Shown here: in pieces, positions 30,011 to 38,032 of the stretch | Layout of the letters: each line of letters begins with the position of its first letter | Position numbering within the stretch: the stretch's first letter is position 1 | Assembly: GCA_018240435.1 (NCBI GenBank) | Contig: JAFEFT010000017.1 | Coordinates: 1 to 64,000 of the forward strand | Direction: 5' to 3' | DNA: 64,000 nt | DNA from: Pseudomonadota bacterium | Lineage (GTDB): Bacteria > Pseudomonadota > Gammaproteobacteria > Xanthomonadales > Xanthomonadaceae | The notes under the pieces: model-generated | The model's input: the letters and a program-made list of their open reading frames with translations, nothing else | What the model was told of the DNA's origin: nothing | Databases searched by the model: none | Translations under genes and position numbers: made by a program

Positions 30011-31618
30011 TCAGATCTTGCCGCGCGGCGTGGCCGCGTTCACGGTGCGGTCGTAGAACGAGGACAGGTCGACGTGCAGCTGGTGCAGGGCGTCGGGATT
30101 GAGGTAGATCATGTGCCCCGACGGGTAGTAGCGGAACTCGAGGTTCTTCTTCTGCGCCGGCTCGAGCATCATGTGCGCGATGTCGTATTCGGTGGCGAAA
30201 AATGGCGTGGCCATGTCGTACCAGCCGTTGAGCGAGAGCACGTGCAGGTAGGGGTTGGTGCGCATCGCCGCGGCCAGGTCGACCGCCACGTCGGGATTGT
30301 TCTGGCGGCCCCAGCCGCCGGGCGCGCGGTGCTTGAAGTCCCAGTCGAAGCCTTTCTCGCCGTAGGCAGCCACCAGATAGGGCATGTCGGTCTTGTAGCC
30401 CAGATCGCGGCGCAGGTAATCGTTGAAGGTGGCGATGAAGGCGCCGGCGATGGCGGTGTCGGAAGCGTCGTAATCGGGGTTCTCGCCGGCAGCATCGGCG
30501 TCGACGCCGGTGTAGCGGGAGTCGAAACGGCCCACGGTCAGGCGCTGGTCGCGCAGCAGCTCTTTCTCGAAGCGGCCCAGGTCCACGCGCAGGTTGGCGC
30601 GCTTGATGTATTCGGGCGAGATGCCGATCAGCGCGGACATCTTGTTGGCGATGTCGTCGGTCTCGGCCGGCGTGATGTCGTGACCTTTGGCCAGCGCCTG
30701 CGCATACGGGCCGGCGGCGAACGCGCGTACCTGATCGAGGAACGGCGCCAGTTCGGGCGGGCGGTTGGCGAGCTTGTGGTGATACCACGCGGTCGCCGCG
30801 TAGCTGGGCAGGTAGGTGATGTAAGACTGGTCGTAGCCGGACTGCTCGATGCCGTAGTTGAGGATCGACGACAGCAGGATCACGCCGTTGAGCGCCATGC
30901 CGCGATCTTGCAATTGATACGCCACCGCCGCCGCACGCGTGGTGCCGTAGCTTTCGCCGAACAGGAACTTCGGGCTCGACCAGCGGCTGTTCTTGGTCGT
31001 CCAGCGCATGATCGTCTGCGCGAAGGCATCGGCGTCTTCATCGACGCCCCAGAACTGCTTGGCCTTGACGTCACCCAGCGGCCGCGAATAGCCGGTGCCG
31101 ATCATGTCGATGTAGACCATGTCGGTCTTGTCGAGCAGGGTGTCGGGATTGGGGCCGAAGGCGTAGGGCGCAGGGCGGATGGTTTCCGGGCTGGTGGTCT
31201 GCACCCGCATCGGGCCGAACGAGCCCATCCGCAGCCAGATCGACGACGAGCCCGGGCCGCCGTTCCAGAAGAACGTCACCGGGCGTGAATTCGGATTGGC
31301 GCCATCGAGGGTGTAAGCGGTGTAGAAGACGCTGGCGATGGGCTTGGCGTCGTTGTCGCGCAAGGTGAGTGTGCCGGCAAAGGCGTGATATTTCAGCGTG
31401 CGCCCGCCGATGTTGATGCTGTGCGCGGTCGCCACCTCGCGCTCGGCCACCGGCGGGCTGACCCAGGCGTCGCCGACTTCCTTGGCCACCCGTTCGTCGT
31501 GGACCTTGTCCGCGGACTTGCCGTCGCCACCGCCGGGGCCATCGGGCGGTCGATCCTGTGCCACTGCGGGCAGCGACAGCAGCAGGGCGAGGGCCAGCAG
31601 GCTCGGGCGCAGCATCAT
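30011..31618 (-). CDS. Secreted S10 family serine carboxypeptidase
   Basis: A 535-residue peptidase with a signal peptide (MMLRPSLLALALLLSLPAVAQ). S10 motifs: NGGPGSSS at 119-126 (oxyanion region), GESYGTT with nucleophile S223, and later NGWYDMATPF (catalytic Asp) and SGHMIYL (catalytic His). The expected location is periplasm or outside the cell, removing C-terminal residues from peptides. The start has GGAGGA just upstream (minus strand). Xanthomonadales often carry such peptidases, in line with proteolytic lifestyles. It is flanked by about 217 bp of gene-free DNA at its 3' side (29794-30010). Confidence 0.92.
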   Translation of the reverse strand: MMLRPSLLALALLLSLPAVAQDRPPDGPGGGDGKSADKVHDERVAKEVGDAWVSPPVAEREVATAHSINIGGRTLKYHAFAGTLTLRDNDAKPIASVFYTAYTLDGANPNSRPVTFFWNGGPGSSSIWLRMGSFGPMRVQTTSPETIRPAPYAFGPNPDTLLDKTDMVYIDMIGTGYSRPLGDVKAKQFWGVDEDADAFAQTIMRWTTKNSRWSSPKFLFGESYGTTRAAAVAYQLQDRGMALNGVILLSSILNYGIEQSGYDQSYITYLPSYAATAWYHHKLANRPPELAPFLDQVRAFAAGPYAQALAKGHDITPAETDDIANKMSALIGISPEYIKRANLRVDLGRFEKELLRDQRLTVGRFDSRYTGVDADAAGENPDYDASDTAIAGAFIATFNDYLRRDLGYKTDMPYLVAAYGEKGFDWDFKHRAPGGWGRQNNPDVAVDLAAAMRTNPYLHVLSLNGWYDMATPFFATEYDIAHMMLEPAQKKNLEFRYYPSGHMIYLNPDALHQLHVDLSSFYDRTVNAATPRGKI

Positions 31619-31739
31619 GGGCAATCCTCCATCGGGCAAGGGGATGAAACGCGATCCGGCAGCCATGCTGCCACGAATCACCCACTACGCCTCAGGCCTG
31701 CCGTCCGAAACAGTGCCGGAAGTCGTGGTCGCGACGTGG

Positions 31740-33029
31740 TCAGGCGGCGATCAACAGTCGGCGCAACAGGGCGTCATCGGCCGCCAATGGTTCGCTGGCT
31801 GCCGGCCGCGCCAGCGATTTCGCGAGCGCCGCCGGCACCTCGACCGGATGGCCGATCAACGGTTCGACGATGGTTTCGAACTTGGCCGGATGCGCGGTGG
31901 CGACCACCGCGAACGGTGCGGACTCGCCTTGCGCGCGCAAGGTTGCAAGCACGTGCAAGGCGGTGGCGGTGTGCGGGCATGGCACGATGTCGTGTTGCTG
32001 CGGCGCGCGACGGATGGTGTCGCGGATCGTCGCATCGTCCACCGCCTGCGCCGACACCGCGCCGCGCAATTCGTCGTCGTCGCGATGAAAATGGCGCAGG
32101 CGTTCGAAATTGCTCGGCGCGCCGACATCCATCGCATTGGCGAGGGTGGCGAGCGTCGCTCGCGGTGCGTAGTCGGCGCCGGCGAAATAGCGCGGCAGCA
32201 CGTCGTTGGCATTGGTCGCCAGCACGATGCGTCCGATCGGCAGGCCCATGCGGCGGCCGAGCACCGCGGCGCAGGCATTGCCGAGGTTGCCGGTGGGGAT
32301 GATGAAGTTCAGCGGCATGCCATGCCGTGCATGGAATTCCAGCGCCGCCTGCGCGTAGTAGCCGATCTGCGGCAGCAATCGTCCGAGGCTGATGCTGTTG
32401 GCCGAACTCAAAGCCCATCGTGCGCGCAGTTCGGCGTCGGCCAGCGCCTGTTTGACCAGGCGCTGGCAGTCGTCGAAGGTTCCGGCCACGCGCAGGCAGC
32501 GCACGTTGTCGCCCCAGCAGCCCAGGCCGTGGGCCTGGCGCGGCGAGACGCGGCCGTCGGGATACAGGATCACCACCTTGAATCCGGCGCGACGATGGAA
32601 GGCCGCTGCCACCGCGGCGCCGGTGTCGCCCGACGTCGCGACCAGGATGGTCGTGATCGGCGCATTGGGCGCGCGCAACGCGGACAGGGCGCCGGCAAGA
32701 AAGCGCGCGGCGTAATCCTTGAACGCCACGGTCGGGCCGTGGAACAGTTCCAGCAGGTAGTCGTGCTCGCCGCGCAGCGCGCGCAGCGGTGCAGCGAAGG
32801 CGAACGCCTCGGTGCAGATGCGCGGCAGCAGGCTGGCCAGCCGCGAATCGGCGAAATACGGCCTCAGCACCGCGCACGCGGTATCGGCCAGGGTGGCGCC
32901 GGGGCGATCCAGCGCCAGGCGCGGAAGCGTCGCCGGAACGTACAGGCCGCCATCGGGGGCCAATCCCGCGAGCAGGGCGGCATCGATGCCGGTGGTGGCG
33001 GCGCGGCCGCGGGTGCTGATGCAGTGCAT
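31740..33029 (-). CDS. thrC: Threonine synthase
   Basis: A 429-residue PLP enzyme converting O-phosphohomoserine to threonine. The PLP lysine is K104 in PTVAFKDYAARF; LVATSGDTGAAV and the phosphate loop FIIPTGNLGNA are present. The N-terminus MHCISTRGRAATTG is typical (substrate-binding STRG). Last gene of the thr operon, 11 bp after thrB. Upstream residues in the same frame overlap thrB and are not used. Confidence 0.95.
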   Translation of the reverse strand: MHCISTRGRAATTGIDAALLAGLAPDGGLYVPATLPRLALDRPGATLADTACAVLRPYFADSRLASLLPRICTEAFAFAAPLRALRGEHDYLLELFHGPTVAFKDYAARFLAGALSALRAPNAPITTILVATSGDTGAAVAAAFHRRAGFKVVILYPDGRVSPRQAHGLGCWGDNVRCLRVAGTFDDCQRLVKQALADAELRARWALSSANSISLGRLLPQIGYYAQAALEFHARHGMPLNFIIPTGNLGNACAAVLGRRMGLPIGRIVLATNANDVLPRYFAGADYAPRATLATLANAMDVGAPSNFERLRHFHRDDDELRGAVSAQAVDDATIRDTIRRAPQQHDIVPCPHTATALHVLATLRAQGESAPFAVVATAHPAKFETIVEPLIGHPVEVPAALAKSLARPAASEPLAADDALLRRLLIAA

Positions 33030-33040
33030 GCTGGCAGGGC

Positions 33041-34003
33041 TCAGTCGGGCAGGAGGTCGGCACGCGCCGCATTCACGGGCGAAACGCAGGCGCGTGCGGC
33101 AACGCCGGCCTCGCCGAAGGCCGCGCACATCGCCGGCGCTGCGCTTTCCGCCATCGCCTTCGCCACGAACCACGCGAACACGCTGGGGCCGGCGCCGGAG
33201 ATGCTGGCGCCGAGCGCGCCGTGGTCGAGCGCGGCGGCCTGCACGCGGGCGAAGCCGGCGATCAGCGGCGCCCGCCGCGGTTCGACCAGCAGGTCGCGCA
33301 GACCGGCGCCGATCAATTCGGCATCGCCGCGTTGCAGGCCGGTGAGGAACAGCGCCAGATTCGTGCAGTGCGCGACCACCTGCGGCAGGCCGTACGGGTC
33401 GCCAAGCACGGCGCGGGCGCGGCGGGTTTCCAGCACTTGGTCGGGATGCACGACGACCGCGTGCAGCCAGTCCGGCGCCTGAAGCTTGAGCATCCGCGTC
33501 GGGGTGGCCAGCGCCACGCCGCCGAGCAGCATCGGCGCGACGTTGTCGCCGTGGCGGCTGCCGCTGGCCACCGCTTCGCCGGCCAGCGCGAACGGATAAA
33601 GGCCTTCGCGCGCCAGCGGCGCATCGAGCAGGGCGTTGGCGGCGACCAGCGCGGCCACGCAGGAGGCGGCCGAGCCGCCGAGGCCGGAGCCGAGCGGGAT
33701 GCCCTTGACCAGTTCCAGTTCGAAGCCGAACGGCAACGCCAGTGCCTGCCGCAACGCCAGCAGCGCCTTGCCAGCGGTGTTGCGTTCGGACTCGTGTGGA
33801 ATCGCTGCCAGCGCAGCGGCCGCCGACGCGCTCTCGCCATCGGGCAAATCGCAGTCGATCGCGGCGATGCGCACGCTCGGTTCGTCGATGCGACGCACGG
33901 TCGCGATGTCGCGCAGGCCGTCGATGGCGTGGCCGAGCAGGTCGAAGCCGACGCCGATGTTGCCGACGCTGGCGGGTGCGAAGGCGCGGGCGATGTCGCT
34001 CAT
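33041..34003 (-). CDS. thrB: Homoserine kinase (GHMP family)
   Basis: A 320-residue GHMP kinase that phosphorylates homoserine. N-terminal [22 protein letters not shown] and ATP loop [15 protein letters not shown] (about 100-115) are canonical, with [12 protein letters not shown] near the C-terminus. Its start overlaps the end of the homoserine dehydrogenase gene by 4 bp (ATGA), and it precedes thrC by 11 bp, so the three genes form a tight operon. Confidence 0.95.
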   Translation of the reverse strand: MSDIARAFAPASVGNIGVGFDLLGHAIDGLRDIATVRRIDEPSVRIAAIDCDLPDGESASAAAALAAIPHESERNTAGKALLALRQALALPFGFELELVKGIPLGSGLGGSAASCVAALVAANALLDAPLAREGLYPFALAGEAVASGSRHGDNVAPMLLGGVALATPTRMLKLQAPDWLHAVVVHPDQVLETRRARAVLGDPYGLPQVVAHCTNLALFLTGLQRGDAELIGAGLRDLLVEPRRAPLIAGFARVQAAALDHGALGASISGAGPSVFAWFVAKAMAESAAPAMCAAFGEAGVAARACVSPVNAARADLLPD

Positions 34004-35139
34004 CGCAGACCCTGCGCGATCATCAGGATGTCGCCGAACACGCCGGCGGCGGTGACCTCGGGGCCGGCGCCGGGGCCTTGCACCACCAATGGATTGTCGG
34101 CGTAGCGGCGGGTGTGGAAGACGATCACGTTGTCGGTCAGGCGCGTGTGCAGGCTGGCGTGGTCGGCGTCCGGCGCGGCCAGGCCGACCTGCGCGCGCTC
34201 GCGGTCGATGCGTGCCAGGTAGCGCAGCGATCGTCCGCTCGCTTGCGCGGCGTCCAGCCGCGTGCGCATCGGCGCATCGAATTCTTCCAGCCGCGCCATG
34301 AAATCGTCACGCGGCAATTCGCGCAGCGCTTGCGGCACCAGGCTTTCGACCTGCACGTCGGCCAGCGACAGTTCGCGGCCGGCTTCGCGGGCGAGGATCA
34401 CCAGCTTGCGTGCCACGTCCAGCCCGGAAAGATCATCGCGCGGGTCGGGCTCGGTGTAGCCCAGCGCGTGCGCCTGGCGCACCAGTTCGGAAAACGGGCG
34501 GCTGCCGTCGTAACGATTGCACAGCCACGCTAGCGTGCCCGAGAGCACGCCTTCGATGCCAGTCAGTTCGTCGCCGGTATCGAGCAGGCCGCGCAGGGTC
34601 TGGATCACCGGCAGGCCGGCGCCGACCGTGGCCTCGTAGCGGAACTGCGCCCCGGAGGCGGCACGTGCGGCAGCGATCGCGCGATGGCGCGCCAACGGGC
34701 CGCTGCCGGCGTGCTTGCTCGGCGTCACCACGTGGATGCCGGCGGCGAGCCAGCGCGGATAGTGCTCGGCGATGGCATCGGCGCCGCTGCAATCGACGAT
34801 CAGCGAATGTGCCGGACGCTCGCGCCGCAGATGCGCGGCGAACGCATCCAGATCGACCGTGACGCCGTCCGCCAGGCGCGCCAGCGCGTCATCGCCATCA
34901 AGGCAGCCGGGCGCGAGCGCCATTCGCGTGCGATTCGCCAATGCGTGCAGGCGTAGCTCGCAAGCTCGCGCGGCGGCGATGCGCGGCACCGCTTCGGCCA
35001 GTTGCCGCAGCAAGGCGCGACCGACGTTGCCGGGGCCGACCAAGCCGATCGACAGCACCGGCGTGCGCCGCGGCGGCACCCTGCGTGCGGACGAGGGTGT
35101 GGCGGGACGGGCGAGTTCTGTTACGGCGAGAACGGACAT
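34000..35139 (-). CDS. Homoserine dehydrogenase (ThrA C-terminal type, free-standing)
   Basis: A 379-residue NAD(P)-dependent enzyme reducing aspartate semialdehyde to homoserine. Rossmann start [19 protein letters not shown], then [61 protein letters not shown] and [16 protein letters not shown]. These match the homoserine dehydrogenase half of the bifunctional ThrA, but no aspartokinase domain precedes it; instead there is a 20-residue low-complexity start and then the thr leader. Aspartokinase must be encoded elsewhere. The ATG at 35139 has a weak AGGA upstream. Expression is probably coupled to the threonine leader peptide at 35225-35371. Confidence 0.9.
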   Translation of the reverse strand: MSVLAVTELARPATPSSARRVPPRRTPVLSIGLVGPGNVGRALLRQLAEAVPRIAAARACELRLHALANRTRMALAPGCLDGDDALARLADGVTVDLDAFAAHLRRERPAHSLIVDCSGADAIAEHYPRWLAAGIHVVTPSKHAGSGPLARHRAIAAARAASGAQFRYEATVGAGLPVIQTLRGLLDTGDELTGIEGVLSGTLAWLCNRYDGSRPFSELVRQAHALGYTEPDPRDDLSGLDVARKLVILAREAGRELSLADVQVESLVPQALRELPRDDFMARLEEFDAPMRTRLDAAQASGRSLRYLARIDRERAQVGLAAPDADHASLHTRLTDNVIVFHTRRYADNPLVVQGPGAGPEVTAAGVFGDILMIAQGLR

Positions 35140-35188
35140 CGGCAAGGATCCTGTGGGGGCCCCGCATCCGCACGGGTGAGGCTCGCAG

Positions 35189-35209
35189 CCGCACCCGATT
35201 CGGGTGCGG
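35189..35209 (-). promoter_or_regulatory. Palindrome in the thr leader with a competing downstream segment
   Basis: On the minus strand CCGCACCCGA, one base, TCGGGTGCGG forms a 10-bp hairpin beginning 16 nt after the leader stop. Its second arm can instead pair with CACCCG at 35173-35178, so two structures exclude each other, as in attenuators. Neither is followed by a U-run, so classical termination is not shown; Rho or translational control are alternatives. Confidence 0.5.
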
Positions 35210-35224
35210 AGCGGGCGGTTCGAA

Positions 35225-35371
35225 TCAACTCGACGCGCGCGTCCGCACTCCGGTGGTACCGGTAGTGGTCGTGGTGGTCGAGGTCAGGACGGTGGCGAAT
35301 GCAAACACTGCGACCGCGCGCCGCTGCGGCGGGATCGTCGAAATCGCGAGGGCGTGGTTGCGCTGCGGCAT
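35225..35371 (-). CDS. thrL: thr operon leader peptide
   Basis: A short frame of up to 48 residues upstream of homoserine dehydrogenase. It contains TVLTSTTTTTTGTTGVRT: eleven threonines in eighteen residues, six of them consecutive, then ends RASS and stop, 85 bp before the first structural gene. This is the hallmark of threonine attenuation leaders such as E. coli thrL. The start is uncertain: ATG 35371 is used here, while a GTG at 35308 would give 27 residues; neither has a good ribosome-binding site. Confidence 0.8.
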   Translation of the reverse strand: MPQRNHALAISTIPPQRRAVAVFAFATVLTSTTTTTTGTTGVRTRASS

Positions 35372-35378
35372 GGGTGGA

Positions 35379-35407
35379 GCAAAACACGGCCGATTGCGCC
35401 ATGTCAA
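35379..35407 (-). promoter_or_regulatory. Probable promoter of the thr operon
   Basis: On the minus strand a perfect -35 TTGACA (35407-35402), a 17-bp spacer and a weak -10 TTTTGC (35384-35379). The predicted start point lies at about the ATG of the leader peptide, so that transcript could be leaderless. Confidence 0.5.
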
Positions 35408-35483
35408 CCCGATGCGTGGTTGCGATGCGGTCGATGGCTGGCCGTTCGGACACTGCTGCGCCGAAACCGGCGCAAGACACCGA

Positions 35484-35873
35484 GCGTGGTTCGACAGGCT
35501 CACCACGAACGGGTTTCCTGGCAATCGCTCGAAGCTTGGAGAAGATCGCGCTTGATCCTGCCGTGGCGATCGAGGGTGGTTCGACAGGCTCGCCACGAAC
35601 GGGTTTTCTGGCAATCGCTCGAAGCGTGGCGAGGGGCGTGCTTGATCGTGCCGTGGCGATCAAGCGTGGTTCGACAGGCTCACCACGAACGGGATTCTGG
35701 CAATCGCTCGAAGCTTGGAGAAGATCGCGCTTGATCCTGCCGTGGCGATCGAGCGTGGTTCGACAGGCTCACCACGAACGGGTTTCCTGGCAATCGCTCG
35801 AAGCGTGGAGAAGATCGCGCTTGATCTTGCCGTGGCGATCGAGGGTGGTTCGACAGGCTCACCACGAACGGAT
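35484..35873. repeat. Tandem array of about five 90-bp repeats
   Basis: The segment ggttcgacaggctcaccacg begins at 35488, 35578, 35668, 35757 and 35847, spacing 90, 90, 89 and 90 bp. Each unit continues with aacgggtttcctggcaatcg, then ctcgaag, a variable stretch, gcttgat and ccgtggcgat. Because 90 is divisible by three, long open frames run through it on both strands, but they show no protein-like composition and I reject them as genes. It lies between the divergent thr operon and the GltD-like gene. Confidence 0.92.
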
Positions 35874-35929
35874 CTCTGCCATCTGTCATCTGTCCTCTGT
35901 CCTCTGTCCTCTGTCCTCCGTCCTCTGCC
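35874..35929. repeat. Heptamer array (ctctgtc unit)
   Basis: Eight 7-bp units: ctctgcc, atctgtc, atctgtc, ctctgtc three times, ctccgtc, ctctgcc. It abuts the last 90-bp repeat and ends 60 bp before the GltD-like gene. Confidence 0.88.
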
Positions 35930-35988
35930 CCCCGCATGACTCCCGCCCGCGCGCGGGATAGACTCGCCGTGGACAACGGGAGAACGCC

Positions 35989-37815
35989 GTGCGACCGACC
36001 GATATCCGCAATCCGGATTATTTCCACAAGGTCGTGGACTGTCAGTGGGCTTGTCCTGCGCATACGCAGGTGCCCGAGTACATCCGGTTGATCGCGGCCG
36101 GGCGGTACACCGATGCCTACCTGCTCAACTGGGAAGCCAATGTCTTTCCGGGCATCCTTGGCCGCACTTGCGATCGGCCCTGCGAGCCGGCCTGCCGGCG
36201 CTCGCGGGTGGAGGAGCACAACACCGGCAAGCCCGAGCCGGTGGCGATCTGCCGGCTCAAGCGGGTTGCGGCCGATTTCAAGGACGATGTCAGGGGGCGG
36301 TTGGCAGAAACGCTGCCGCCGACGCAACCGCGCAACGGCCGGCGCATCGCCTGCGTCGGCGCCGGTCCGTCGTCGCTGACGGTGGCGCGCGACCTGGTGC
36401 CGCTGGGCTATCACGTCACCGTGTTCGAGGCCGACCCCAAAGCCGGCGGTTTCATGCGCACGCAGGTGCCGCGTTTTCGCCTGCCCGAGCGGGTGATCGA
36501 CGAGGAAACCGGCTACATCCTCGATTTGGGCGTGGAGTTCATCGGCGGTCGCCGCATCGAGTCGATGAAGGCCTTGCTGGCCGAAGGCTACGACGCCATC
36601 TTCGTCGGCTGCGGCGCGCCGCGGGGGCGCGATCTGCCGATTCCGGGCCGCGAGGAAGCGGCGGCGCACATCCATGTCGGCCTCGATTGGCTGGCCAATG
36701 TCTATTTCGGGCACATCAAGACCGTCGGCAAGTGCGTGCTGGTGCTCGGCGGCGGCAATACCGCGATGGACTGCTGCCGCAGCGCGCGACGGATGGGCGG
36801 CGAGTCGGTCAAGGTGCTGGTGCGTTCGACCTTCGAGGACATGAAGGCCAGCCCGTGGGAGAAGGAGGACGCGCAGCACGAAGGCATTCCGATCCTGCCC
36901 TGCCGCGTGCCCAAGGCCTTCCTGCACGAACACGGCAAGCTGGTCGGGATGCGTTTCCAGATCGTGCAATCGGTGTATGAAAACGGCCGCCGCAAACTGG
37001 TGCCGACCGGCGAGCCCGATGAAATCCACGACTGCGACGAAGTGCTGATCGCGGTTGGCCAGGAAAACGCTTTCCCGTGGATCGAGCGCGATTGCGGCAT
37101 CGCGTTCGGCGAATGGGACATGCCGGTGGTGGACAAGGTCACGTTCCAGTCGTCGTTGCCGAACGTGCTGTTCGGCGGCGACGCCGCGTTCGGGCCGAAG
37201 AACATCATCTGGGCGGTGGCGCACGGCCACGAGGCGGCGGTGTCGATCCACCGGTTGTTGTCGGGCGAGAACCCCGCCGAGCGGCAGCCGCCGATGACGC
37301 ATCTGATGTCGCAGAAGATGGGCATCCACGAGTGGAGCTACGACAACCAGATCGTGCGCGACGAGCGTTTCGTGGTGCCGTGGTCGGAGCAGGCGAAGAA
37401 ACTCGATTCGATCGAGGTCGAGGTCGAACTCGGTTTCGACGCGCAAACCGCGTGGAAAGAAGCGCAGCGTTGCCTGAACTGCGACGTGCAGACGGTCTTC
37501 ACCGACAAGCTGTGCATCGAGTGCGATGCCTGCGTCGATATCTGTCCGATGGATTGCATTAGCTTCACCGGCAATGGCGAGGAGGCGGACTTGCGCGGGC
37601 GACTGACCGCGCCGGCGCTGAATCTGGAACAAGCCCTGTATGTCTCCGGGCCGCTGAAGACGGAGCGAGTGATGGTCAAGGATGAAGACGTATGCCTGCA
37701 TTGCGGCCTGTGCGCCGAGCGCTGCCCGACGGGTGCGTGGGACATGCGCAAGTTCCTGTTCCAGCAGCCGCATGCGGCGCCGGATGCGGCCGCCGCGCAG
37801 AAGGTGGCGGCATGA
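35989..37815 (+). CDS. GltD-like FAD/NAD(P) oxidoreductase fused to a 2x[4Fe-4S] ferredoxin domain
   Basis: A 608-residue protein. N-terminal GltD-type cysteine region (CQWACPAHTQVPEYI, then GRTCDRPCEPACRR), FAD motif CVGAGPSSLTVARDL (near 121), NAD(P) motif VLVLGGGNTAMDCCRSARRMG, and a C-terminal ferredoxin domain with two clusters (CIECDACVDICPMDC and CLHCGLCAERCPTG). It should shuttle electrons between NAD(P)H and iron-sulfur partners. The next genes encode a 2-oxoacid oxidoreductase without its own ferredoxin domain, so this is its likely electron partner. The GTG at 35989 has GGGAGA upstream. True glutamate synthase small subunit is less likely because gltB is absent. Confidence 0.88.
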   Translation: MRPTDIRNPDYFHKVVDCQWACPAHTQVPEYIRLIAAGRYTDAYLLNWEANVFPGILGRTCDRPCEPACRRSRVEEHNTGKPEPVAICRLKRVAADFKDDVRGRLAETLPPTQPRNGRRIACVGAGPSSLTVARDLVPLGYHVTVFEADPKAGGFMRTQVPRFRLPERVIDEETGYILDLGVEFIGGRRIESMKALLAEGYDAIFVGCGAPRGRDLPIPGREEAAAHIHVGLDWLANVYFGHIKTVGKCVLVLGGGNTAMDCCRSARRMGGESVKVLVRSTFEDMKASPWEKEDAQHEGIPILPCRVPKAFLHEHGKLVGMRFQIVQSVYENGRRKLVPTGEPDEIHDCDEVLIAVGQENAFPWIERDCGIAFGEWDMPVVDKVTFQSSLPNVLFGGDAAFGPKNIIWAVAHGHEAAVSIHRLLSGENPAERQPPMTHLMSQKMGIHEWSYDNQIVRDERFVVPWSEQAKKLDSIEVEVELGFDAQTAWKEAQRCLNCDVQTVFTDKLCIECDACVDICPMDCISFTGNGEEADLRGRLTAPALNLEQALYVSGPLKTERVMVKDEDVCLHCGLCAERCPTGAWDMRKFLFQQPHAAPDAAAAQKVAA

Positions 37816-37841
37816 TGGCCACCAGGATCCGACCCTTTGAA

Positions 37842-38022
37842 TCCAACTCCCCTCGGGAGATGGGCAGGGATGAGGGTGCGGTTTTCCGGCATCGCCGGAT
37901 CACGTCACTGCGTGCCGTCTGTCCTGAAACGACGATCGACGCGTTCGTCGCCCGCTCCCGAAACCGAACCCTCATCCGGCGCTGCCGCGCCACCTTCTCC
38001 CGGCGGGAGAAGGGCAAGCTGG
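37842..38022. repeat. MITE-like inverted pair of the ctcatcc/cttctccc repeat
   Basis: The left end (ctcccctcgggagatgggcagggatgagggtgcggttttc) and the right end (gaaaccgaaccctcatccggcg… ccttctcccggcgggagaagg) are imperfect inverted copies, about 180 bp overall with an unrelated centre. The right half is the same module as at 5768-5814. It fills the gap between the GltD-like gene and korA. Confidence 0.75.
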
Positions 38023-38032
38023 CTGCCTGCGC

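Noticed and set aside
35189..35209. Classical Rho-independent attenuator terminator in the thr leader
   Set aside because: The hairpin is perfect but no U-tract follows it or the alternative structure. I keep it only as a regulatory palindrome.
35121..35961. Open frames through the 90-bp repeats (plus and minus)
   Set aside because: They are open only because the period is a multiple of three. The products are repetitive (GSTGSPRTGF or NPFVVSLSNH type) and are commonly mis-annotated as proteins.
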